Made by a program: the position numbers and the translations under genes. Positions 6,845 through 16,400 of a stretch of 48,576 nucleotides of DNA are shown piece after piece. The stretch's first letter is position 1. Every line of letters begins with the position of its first letter. Source of the stretch: an uncultured Lachnospiraceae bacterium (GTDB lineage: Bacteria > Bacillota > Clostridia > Lachnospirales > Lachnospiraceae); the NCBI GenBank assembly GCA_910585895.1, contig CAJUHY010000007.1, positions 33,058 to 81,633 on the forward strand. The letters are read 5' to 3'. Under the pieces are notes generated by a model, which had not been told where the DNA came from, made no database searches, and saw nothing but the letters and a program-made list of their open reading frames with translations.

Positions 6845-8929
6845 ATGAGAAGCATCAAAACCAAAATTGTATTGGTAGTTTTAATGTGTTCTTTGATTTC
6901 CACAGTGATTTGCGGCAGTATCAGCATAGTTGAGAGTTCCAGGGCGGTGGAAGAGAATTCCCGGGATAAGATGGAACTGGTTTGTGAAAATCAAAGCCAG
7001 CAGCTTGACGGCATGATGGAGCAGGTGGCGCAGTCGGTGGATACCTTAAATGACCTTGCCGTTTCAGAACTTGAGGATTTTGGGCAGTTCAAAACGGATG
7101 CCAAATACGTGGAGGCATATACACAGAGAATTGCGCCCATGTTAGAACAGACTGCAGTACATACACAGGGGGCTATGAGTGTTTATATTCGTTATAATCC
7201 AGAATTTACAGAGCCTACCAGCGGCGCTTTCTATACCAGGGATTCTGCGGACAGTGAATTTCAGGAAATAGAGCCGACAGATTTCTCCATGTATGAACCG
7301 GATGATTTAGAACATGTGGGCTGGTATTACATTCCGGTACAGAATCAGCAGCCTACATGGATGGAGCCTTATCTTAATTCCAACATCAATGTATATATGA
7401 TTTCCTATGTCATTCCAATCTTTGTGGATGGGGAATCTGTGGGCATTATCGGCATGGATATTGATTTCAGCGCATTTACGCAGGTGCTGGAGTCATGCAG
7501 CGTTTTCCAAAGCGGTTACGCATTTCTGGCAAATGAACAGGGTGTTATTATGCACCACAAAGAGCTTGAGAATGGAAGCAGCATGGCGGAGGCAGGACTT
7601 GAAGCAGTTGCGGCAAACCTCGCGCTGCCGGACCAGGAGAAGGTCATTCAGCAGTACACCTGGAATGGGGTTAAGAAAAATATGTGCTACATAACTCTGG
7701 TTAATGGGATGCGGTTTATCCTGACGGCGCCGGCGGCAGAGTTTTCGGGACAGGCAAAGACCATGCAGATGCTGATTTTGATTGGGGCTGCGGCAGCGCT
7801 GCTGGTGGCAGCGTTTGTTGGATTTGTGCTCAGTATTTCCCTGACAAGACCAATTCGTCAGATTAACAGCATAGTGGGTGAGACCGCGAAGTTTAATTTT
7901 ACCCATTATGCGTCCAGCGAGAGTTTGTATAAGAAGAAAGATGAGACCGCAAGCATGGCGCATTCTCTTCATGATATGCGGGACAGCCTGCGGGGCATGG
8001 TCGAGAGTATCCGGCAGGCGTATACAGACATGGCGTCCAGTATGGAGCAGCTGGCTGAGACTACAGAGAAAGTTAACAATATGAGTGAAGACAACTCAGC
8101 GACAACGCAGGAATTGGCGGCAGCTATGCAGGAGACGGCAGATGCCATGGATATGGTTAACGGTACGATTGCCAATATCCGCGACAGGGCTGAGGCAATC
8201 CGCGGGCGTTCGGATGCGGGCATGAATGATTCTGTAGAAATCCGCGGCAGGGCGGAGAAACTGAAAGGGAGCACCAGGGATGCCAGTGAGCGTACGCAGG
8301 AGATGTACGCCAGTGTGCAGGAGAAGACAAAGGAAGCGATGGAACAGGCAAAAGCTGTATCCCATATCAATGAGCTAACTCAGTCGATTTTGGATATTTC
8401 TTCCCAGACCAATCTGCTTGCTCTCAATGCCTCCATTGAAGCTGCACGGGCTGGCGAAGCGGGAAGAGGCTTTGCTGTGGTGGCAGGAGAAATCGGCGCT
8501 TTAGCCGACCAGACATCGGCTGCCGTTGGGGATATCAATGGAATTATTGCAGAAGTCAACCATGCGGTGAGCAACATGACAACCTGTCTGGATGAGAGTA
8601 TGGAATTTCTGGAAGATACAGTGCTTAGGGATTACGGAGATTTCATGGAGGTTGCAGAACAGTACAGTATCGATGCGGCCGGAGTGGAAGACAATATGGG
8701 CGACATCAATAGTCAGATTGAGACCTTGCTCAATGCCATTGTGGATATGGCAGATGCTGTGGAACGTGTGAGCCATACCACCATGGAAGCCGCAGAGGGC
8801 ATCACGGAAATTGCAGGCAAGACGCAGGAAATGTCAGGTGTTGTGGGAACCAACAGCGACCTGATTGAACATAACCAACAGAATATTGAGAAGCTTAAGG
8901 AAATTGTGGCATCATTCCGGATGCAGTGA
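6845..8929 (+). CDS. Methyl-accepting chemotaxis protein
   Basis: A transmembrane chemoreceptor of 694 residues. It has an N-terminal membrane segment (about residues 6-28), a roughly 270-residue extracellular sensor of dCache type with the GIIGMDIDFSAF strand, a second membrane segment (about 308-332), a HAMP linker, and a long coiled-coil signalling domain. The highly conserved hairpin tip, from SSQTNLLALNASIEAARAGE through GRGFAVVAGEIGALA, contacts CheA/CheW. I chose ATG 6845 over the in-frame ATG 6818 because GGAAAGGGG lies just ahead of it at 6830-6838 and the protein then starts MRSIKTKIV before the first helix. The ligand cannot be read from sequence. No che or flagellar genes are adjacent, so it is an orphan receptor. 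A bidirectional terminator follows. Confidence 0.95.
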   Translation: MRSIKTKIVLVVLMCSLISTVICGSISIVESSRAVEENSRDKMELVCENQSQQLDGMMEQVAQSVDTLNDLAVSELEDFGQFKTDAKYVEAYTQRIAPMLEQTAVHTQGAMSVYIRYNPEFTEPTSGAFYTRDSADSEFQEIEPTDFSMYEPDDLEHVGWYYIPVQNQQPTWMEPYLNSNINVYMISYVIPIFVDGESVGIIGMDIDFSAFTQVLESCSVFQSGYAFLANEQGVIMHHKELENGSSMAEAGLEAVAANLALPDQEKVIQQYTWNGVKKNMCYITLVNGMRFILTAPAAEFSGQAKTMQMLILIGAAAALLVAAFVGFVLSISLTRPIRQINSIVGETAKFNFTHYASSESLYKKKDETASMAHSLHDMRDSLRGMVESIRQAYTDMASSMEQLAETTEKVNNMSEDNSATTQELAAAMQETADAMDMVNGTIANIRDRAEAIRGRSDAGMNDSVEIRGRAEKLKGSTRDASERTQEMYASVQEKTKEAMEQAKAVSHINELTQSILDISSQTNLLALNASIEAARAGEAGRGFAVVAGEIGALADQTSAAVGDINGIIAEVNHAVSNMTTCLDESMEFLEDTVLRDYGDFMEVAEQYSIDAAGVEDNMGDINSQIETLLNAIVDMADAVERVSHTTMEAAEGITEIAGKTQEMSGVVGTNSDLIEHNQQNIEKLKEIVASFRMQ

Positions 8930-8968
8930 TTTTCAGAAGTTAAAACAGAATATAAGATATGTAAAAAG

Positions 8969-8994
8969 CCCCGGCTGTTGATGGACAGCCGGGG
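8969..8994. terminator. Bidirectional intrinsic terminator between the chemoreceptor gene and pta
   Basis: A perfect 10-base stem, CCCCGGCTGT (8969-8978) with ACAGCCGGGG (8985-8994), encloses a 6-base loop. On the minus strand a run of five T follows the stem, a textbook terminator for pta. On the plus strand the following bases are TTATCTTTAT, a weaker tract for the chemoreceptor transcript. The two genes converge here. Confidence 0.9.
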
Positions 8995-9009
8995 TTATCT
9001 TTATAAAAA

Positions 9010-10020
9010 TTATTCAAGTTCTTCGTCTACTAATGCAGCAGTTATGATTGCCATGGAGTATACTTCATCGGCATTGCAGCCTCTGGACAAATCGTTAATT
9101 GGGGAATTCAGTCCTAAGAGGATGGGACCGTAAGCTTCAAAGTTACCCATACGCTGTGCAATCTTGTAGCCAATGTTTCCGGCATTGATATCCGGGAAAA
9201 TAAATACATTAGCATGTCCGGCAACCGGATCGTCCGGGCATTTGGTGCGTGCGACGCGTGGAGAAACGGCTGCGTCAAACTGCATCTCCCCGGAAATAGG
9301 GAGATTGGGGTTCAATGCTTTCGCTTTGATAGCGGCATTGTGCATTTTGTCTACATCTTCGCCGGCGCCGGAACCGAGCGTAGAATAGCTGAGGAATGCT
9401 ACCTTAGGGTCGATGCCGAAGAGTTGTCCGCATTTGGCAGCTTCAATGGCAATCTCGGCAAGTTCGTCTTCGTTCGGCTTGATATTGATGGCACAGTCCG
9501 CCATTGCCAGCACTTCGTTTTCACCGGTAGCGGAAGGACGTACCAGAATAAAGCAGGATGAGACGATATTGTGTCCCGGTTTTGCTTTGATTAACTGCAG
9601 CGCCGGGCGGATAGTGTCAGCTGTTGTGTAAGTTGCGCCGCCTAAGAGGGAATCGGCATATCCCATTTTCACCAGCATTGTGCCGAAATAATTGCCCTGC
9701 AGCAAAACCTCACGCGCTCTTTCCGGCTGCAGGTTCTTGCTCTTTCTAAGTTCGCAGAGCATTGCTACCATCTCGTCAATCTTTTCAAAGTTCGCCGGGT
9801 CAATAATCTGAGCCCCGCGGATATTGTAACCATACTCCTCAGCAGCTTCTTCTACTTCCTCTCGGGTGCCTACTAAAAGCGGCGTCAGGAAGTTTGAAGC
9901 CAGGAGCCGGGAAGCAGCCTCTAAGATACGTGGGTCGCTGCCCTCCGTGAAGACAATTCTTTTGGGGTTTTGTTTCAGTTTCTTAATCATTGCGCCAAAA
10001 CCGTGCATGTTCCTGCTCAT
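9010..10020 (-). CDS. pta: Phosphate acetyltransferase
   Basis: Cytoplasmic enzyme interconverting acetyl-CoA plus phosphate with acetyl phosphate plus CoA; in fermenters it works with acetate kinase to make ATP and acetate. The 336-residue length matches the short, single-domain Pta class. Family signatures visible are RIVFTEGSDPRILEAA near the start, MLVKMGYADSLLGGATYTTADTIRPALQ in the middle, SYSTLGSGAG, and the C-terminal FPDINAGNIGYKIAQR block. The start at 10020 is preceded on the minus strand by a perfect AAGGAGG. Acetate kinase (ackA) is not adjacent: on the downstream side a terminator and the convergent chemoreceptor intervene, and upstream is the divergent GH127 gene. Pta is therefore transcribed alone. 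Confidence 0.97.
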   Translation of the reverse strand: MSRNMHGFGAMIKKLKQNPKRIVFTEGSDPRILEAASRLLASNFLTPLLVGTREEVEEAAEEYGYNIRGAQIIDPANFEKIDEMVAMLCELRKSKNLQPERAREVLLQGNYFGTMLVKMGYADSLLGGATYTTADTIRPALQLIKAKPGHNIVSSCFILVRPSATGENEVLAMADCAINIKPNEDELAEIAIEAAKCGQLFGIDPKVAFLSYSTLGSGAGEDVDKMHNAAIKAKALNPNLPISGEMQFDAAVSPRVARTKCPDDPVAGHANVFIFPDINAGNIGYKIAQRMGNFEAYGPILLGLNSPINDLSRGCNADEVYSMAIITAALVDEELE

Positions 10021-10431
10021 ATTGTAAATCCTCCTTAAATCTATCTGACTCTGTCATCAGCATATAAATTATTTTTGGTACTTCTCTAAATATAATGTAC
10101 CACTTTTGAGATATTTTTCAACTAATTTTTACCAGATTCTTCCATGTTTGTTGCAGTTCAGCCTAAAAATTTATATAAATACACTTTCCGCAGCGGCTTA
10201 CTATGCAAATAGTATAAAAGTACTTTTGGGATTTTATGGATATGGCGGAAATGGCAGTGGGAATGGTGTTTTTGTACAGATTAATTTGGAAAGGCGATGA
10301 CGGGCATTGGTAATGTCGTGAAAAATATGCTCGAAAATGCACATTTTTTTATCGAATTTGCTTGTTAATTGCAATTTCTATATGATAAAATTATTATATG
10401 TAACAATTTATGAAGGAGAGGAGAAGAAGTG
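10021..10431. other. 411-base divergent intergenic region between pta and the GH127 gene
   Basis: It holds the pta ribosome site and presumably its minus-strand promoter; a TTGAAA...CATTAT arrangement near 10090-10130 is possible but weak. It also holds the better promoter of the GH127 gene near its right end. The middle (10140-10330) shows an open frame of 64 codons at 10106-10300 with no ribosome site, which I do not accept as a gene. No riboswitch, terminator or clear operator was recognised. Confidence 0.6.
10358..10386 (+). promoter_or_regulatory. Probable promoter of the giant GH127 gene
   Basis: TTGCTT at 10358-10363, a 17-base spacer and TATGAT at 10381-10386, in an AT-rich stretch about 46 bases before the start codon. 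The -35 box is only a partial match. Confidence 0.55.
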
Positions 10432-13400
10432 ATGAAGAGAACAAAAAAGATTCTGGCAGCATTGCTTGCTGCCGCGGTTGCAGTGACAGGGCTGCCAATG
10501 CCTCAGCTTCATGCCGAGGGTCCGCAGACGGAAGCTTCGCCGAGGGCCGTGACGGAAGCTCCTGTGCTTGAGCTGAAATTTGAGGATAATCTGGCGGACA
10601 CGTCTGCCAGCAATACCCAGGTGACAGCTAAGAAAAAGGCTGGGGAAGACGTAAGCGGGTCAATGTCTTATGTGGACGGAAGGAATGGCGGGAAAGCCCT
10701 TTCTTTTGACGGAAGCACATATCTGGACCTGGGGAAGGATGAGGCTCTTTCACCGGGTAAACTGACGCTTTCCCTGTGGATAAAGCCCAACGCAGATATA
10801 ACAGGGGAACAGGTTATCACCTGGAATAAATGGAATTGGGATCAGGATGGCTGGTATCTGTCCTTGAACGCGAATACAGGAGCAATTGTGCTCTGTGTAG
10901 GAGGGGATTATCAAGCCATGGTGGCAGGGGATGTCAATGCATTATTCCCAACAGGGGAGTGGACGCATTTGGCGGTAACCTACGACAGCGATACGAAGAA
11001 AGCTTTGGTTTACCGGAACGGTATTCAGCAGCTAGTCACGATGGGAGGCAATGCGAACGGAGGAGTAATAAATCCATGCCCAACAATACAGAAATCCATC
11101 GGCTGGAATGGTGAAGCTTATGCGACGCCATCGTTAAATGCGGCATTGGATGAATACTGCCTCTATGATACGGTATTGAGTGCAAAATCTATCATAGAGA
11201 TTTATAAGCAGGGCGGCGGAGCATGGGATGATACGGCAGATGTGTCTGCTGCTGTGCAGAAAGACTTAAATGCCATAAACATTTCTGCCAGTACGGTGAA
11301 AGACTTGAAGCTTCCAGTGAAAGGAGAAGAAGGCTGTACCATTTCCTGGAGCGCCAACGGTTCAGAATACCTTGCGGACGATGGAAAGCTGTTAAAGCGT
11401 CCGCAGCAGGGGACAGCCGATGCGGAAGTGACGATGACGGCATCTGTCAGCTACGCCGGGGAGACGCCGTTAACCAAAGATTTTAAGGTGACAGTAAAGG
11501 CAATCAGTGAGGACGAGGACCCCTCCCTGCTGCTGGAACTTGGGTTTAATGACGATACGCTGACCGATACCTCAGTCTATGGCAGGACGGCAGCGGCAGT
11601 CGGAACTGTCTCTTACGCAGATGGCGAGGGCAGCAATGGAAGGGCATTTTCCTTCAATGGGAATACTTATCTGAATTTGGGGAAAGATGAAGCGCTGACA
11701 CCGGGTAAGCTGACGTTATCCTTCTGGATGAAGCCGAATGCCGCTTTGTCTGGAGAACAGATAATTTCCTGGAATAAGGGAAGTTATAACAGTGATGGCT
11801 GGTATCTGAATGTGACGGATAATGCCGCGCTAGGGTTGTCTGTGGGGCCGGCAACTGCACATGCCGAGGATCAGCCCTATTTTATCCAGGTGGATAAAGG
11901 ATCAAATGAATTTTTCCCGACTGGTGAGTGGATCCATGTTGTCGTGACGTATGACAGCGACACGAAGGAAGCGCGTTTTTACCGGAACGGAATCCCACAG
12001 AAGGCAACGGTGAAATATCCGCTGAGCGACACAGCCAGCGGGGTTATTGGTACGAACAATAATATCAGCGTAATCGGAAGCAATGGAGAGGTGCATGGGC
12101 ATGGAGGAAAGTTAAATGCTGCCTTGGATGAATACTGCCTTTATGACAGGGTACTTGATGCGGAAGAAGTGATTGCGCTTTATAATAAGAGCGGGAAAAC
12201 CTTTGACAAACAGGCAGCGGCGCAGATGGATTTGGATGCGCTGGCTATTGATACAACGGAATCTCTGATTACCGGAATCGCACTTCCGGAAAAAGGAGAT
12301 ATGGGCTCTGAGATTACCTGGAGCGCCAACGCTTCAAAATATCTTTCTGATGCCGGGGAGGTGTTGGAACGTCCGCAACTTGGCGCAGCAGACGCCAAGG
12401 TAACATTGACGGCAACGGCTTCCTATCTGAATGGGACGCCTGCCGCCAAGGACTTTATGGTAACCGTTAAAGCCATCACGGCGGGGGAGAATACATCCCT
12501 CTTGCTGGACCTTGGATTTGATGGGCAGAATCTTGCAGATTCTTCTATTTATAACAGGAAGGTGGAAAATGTCGGGAAGGTGTCTTACGTGGCTGGCGTG
12601 GATGGAAAAGGTAAGGCAGCTTCCTTGGACGGAAGCGCATATCTGAATCTTGGGACCAGCAACAAGTTAACCCCTGAAATATTGAGTCTTTCCTTTTGGT
12701 TAAAGCCCAATGCAGATATAAGCGGGGAGCAGATTATTGCCTGGAGTAAAGGTAAGTATACGGGTGACGGCTGGTATCTCAATACGAATGAGAACGCGCC
12801 GCTTGGACTGTCTGTAGGACCTGGCAGCAGCCAGCCATATTTTATTCAGGTAAACGGTACGGCAAAAGACTTTTTCCCGACTGGTGAGTGGACGCATGTG
12901 GTGGCGACTTATAACAGCAAGACGAAGAAAGCCATGTTTTACCGCAACGGAATCCCGCAGAAGACAACGGTGAAATATCCGCTGAGCGACACAGCCAGCG
13001 GAGTAATCGGCACAAACAATCAGGTGAAAGTTATCGGCTGTAATGGTTCCGAACATGGGTATGGAGGCAAATTGAATGCAGCATTGGATGCATATCAGCT
13101 CTATGATGCGGAGCTTACCTTGGAGGAGGTAATCGGCGCCTACGAGGAGGGCAGCGGGCGCACGTTTGACAAACAGGAAGTGGCACAGAGCGATGTCAAT
13201 GCGCTGGAAGTCCAGGAAGTGGCAACGGATGGCATGAAGCTTGTGGGAGAAGGGGCATCCGGCTCGGTGATTACCTGGGAATCAGAGGATGCAGCCATTG
13301 CCATAGATGGATTAAACTGCACAGTAACCGCTCCTGGATATGGAGAAGAGGATAAGGTTGTGACATTGACCGCCAAGGCAGTCTTTGCCGGCGGTACACC

Positions 13401-16400
13401 GGCGACCAAGAATTTCCAGGTGACGGTGAGGGCGAAAAAAGCAGATTTAAGTGGATTGAAGAAAGCCATGGAAGCTGCCGCAGAGTTTGCGGAGGAGACC
13501 TATACCCCAGAGAGTTTTCAGGCATTGAAAGATGCATTGGCGGCTGCACAGGGCGTGATAGATAACAAAGCCTCCACGCAGGAGCAGGTGGATACTGCCA
13601 AAAGTAATTTGGAGGCGGCAATGGATGGTCTGGCAAAGAGGGCAGATAAGGAAGAGCTTATAGCGGCAATTCAGTCGGCGCAGAAGGAAGAAGAGACTAT
13701 GTACACTGCGGCGAGCTGGAGCAATATGCAGACTGCGCTTGCGGCGGCAATTGACGTAAATAAGGATGCAAATGCCAGCCAGGAAGAGGTGGATGCTGCC
13801 AGGGCGGCATTGCGGACGGCGCTGGCCAATCTGGAGGAGAACAGCAACCCGGATGGGAAGCCGAACAAGACAAGGCTTGTAACGGCTATAGCAGAAGCTA
13901 AAGACAAAGAGGAGGCGATGTATACGCCGGCAAGCTGGGCGTTGATGCAGACAGCCCTGACAGAAGCGGAGAGAGTTCTGGCGGATGAGGAGGTCACGCA
14001 GGCGGAGGTAACAAGCGCCAGACAGGCATTGGAGAATGCAGTAATCAACCTCCGGAAAAGAGTGGACAGAACTGCGCTTTCGGCAGTTATCAAGGCAGCG
14101 GAGAGTAAGGTGGAAAGCGAATACACGGCAGACAGCTGGAGCAATCTGCAGGCAGCATTGTCAGCGGCGAAGCGGGTAGAAGCAGATGGAGATGCTACGC
14201 TTGAGGAAGTAAATGCGGCCAAAGAATCCCTGAAAGAGGCAATCGCCAGTCTGCTGGAAAAAGCGCTGGTATTGAACCTTTCGTTTGAGGATAACCTGAC
14301 GGATGCCTCAGCGTATGCATTTGAAGTGAAGGGAAGTAAGGCAGTGTCTTATGTGGACGGCGTGAAAGGAAAAGCCATTTCCCTGGACGGCAGCACTCAT
14401 CTAAATCTGGGTAAAAGCGGGAAACTTTCACCCGGTAAGCTGAGCCTTTCTTTCTGGATTAATCCAGAACAGAAGATGGAAGGGGAACGTGCAATTACCT
14501 GGAATAAGACGCAGTGGTACAGTGACGGATGGTATCTGGTGTCGGAAAATGATACAACACCGCTGTCACTGTCCGTAGGACCGGCTGCAAGTGAGAAACA
14601 GCCATATATGATTTCCGTATCGGGCGATAGGAGCAAGTTTTTCCCGGCAGGGGAGTGGACGCATATTCTGGTGACGTATGACAGCGACACGAAAGAAGCA
14701 ATGATTTACCGCAATGGAATCCCTCAGAAGACAACGGTGAAATATCCTTTAAGTGCGACTTCCACCGGGGTCATCGGACCATGCGAGAATATGGAGAAAT
14801 CCATCGGATATAACGGACCCAATTATAAAGCTTCTTATCTGGAAGCGTCCCTTGACGAATACCGCCTGTATGATAAGGTTTTGAATCAGGAGCAGGCAAT
14901 TGAGGAATATGAGAAGAGCGGGCTTTCCTTTGACAAGCGGGCAGTGGCGCAGAATGACCTCGCTGCACTGAAAATCCCGGACATTGTGACCGGCAGGCTT
15001 ATCCTGGCGGGCAAGGGGGAATCCGGCTCTGTGATTACCTGGAAAACCTCGGATTCCGCAGTGGTTGCCCTGGACGGCACGGTGACGCGCCCGGAAATTG
15101 GGCAGCCGGATAAACTGGTGACCCTGACTGCGAAAGCAGTCTTTGCAGGAGGGGAAGCCGTGGAAAGAACATTTACGGTTACGGTAAAGGCCAAGACAGA
15201 AAAAAATCAGGACGGAATTTTAGACTGCGGTATTGGCAATGTAACGCTGGCAGACAGTTATCTGGTGAATGCGGCACAGAAAGAAAATGATTATCTGCTC
15301 AGTATGACGTCTAAGAAGTTCCTGTATGAATTTTACAGGGTATCCGGGCTGACGCCGCCCACAGAGGAAGGATACCAGGGCTGGGAGCGCAGCAATGGCA
15401 CGAACTTCCGCGGACATACTTTCGGACATTACATGTCAGCGCTTTCCCAGGCATATGTGGGGGCAAAGAATGCGGAAGAAAAAGCAGGATTTTTGACACA
15501 GATCCAGGATGCCGTAGAAGGGCTGAAAGAATGTCAGGATGCCTATGCGGATATGAAACCGGCGAGCGCTGGCTACGTGTCCGCATTCCGGGAGAGTATT
15601 TTAGACAAGGTAGATGGAAGCGGGGACAGTGATGAAAATGTTATCGTGCCCTGGTATAACCTGCATAAGGTCCTTGCCGGCCTGATTGACATTTACACGT
15701 TTGTAGATGACGAGGAACTGGCAGAAGGCGCGCTTGGCATAGCAGAAAATTTTGGCGAATATGTATTTAACCGCTGCAGCAGATTGACAGACAACCAGGT
15801 GATGCTGAGGACGGAATACGGCGGCATGAATGAGGCGTTGTATGAACTCTATGACATTACCGGAAATACGCATTTTAAGGCGGCGGCAGAGTATTTTGAT
15901 GAAGTTGCATTATTTAATTCACTGGCAGCGAACCAGGATGTGCTGAATGGCAAACATGCAAACACTACGATTCCCAAGCTGATTGGCGCGCTGAAACGGT
16001 ACACTGTGATGATGGATAACGAGGATTATTATGACGCGCTCACGGAAACAGAACAGGCGGATTTGGAGAAATATAAGACAGCGGCTGTGAATTTCTGGGA
16101 TATTGTGGTTGAGCATCACACTTATATCACCGGAGGAAACAGCCAGTCTGAGCATTTCCATGAGGCAGATAAGCTGTATTACGATGCAACGAAGAGCGAT
16201 TACGATGGTTCAAGCACCTGCGAGACCTGTAACACTTACAATATGCTGAAACTGTCCAGGGAGCTCTACAAGCTGACGAAAGATAAGAAATATATGGATT
16301 ACTATGAGAATACTTATATTAATGCCATTCTTTCTTCGCAGAACCCGGAGACTGGAACAACTATGTATTTCCAGCCGATGGCGCCTGGATATAATAAAGT

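Noticed and set aside
10106..10300. A 64-codon open frame in the pta-GH127 intergenic region
   Set aside because: No ribosome site, an unconvincing peptide, and its start overlaps the probable pta promoter region.
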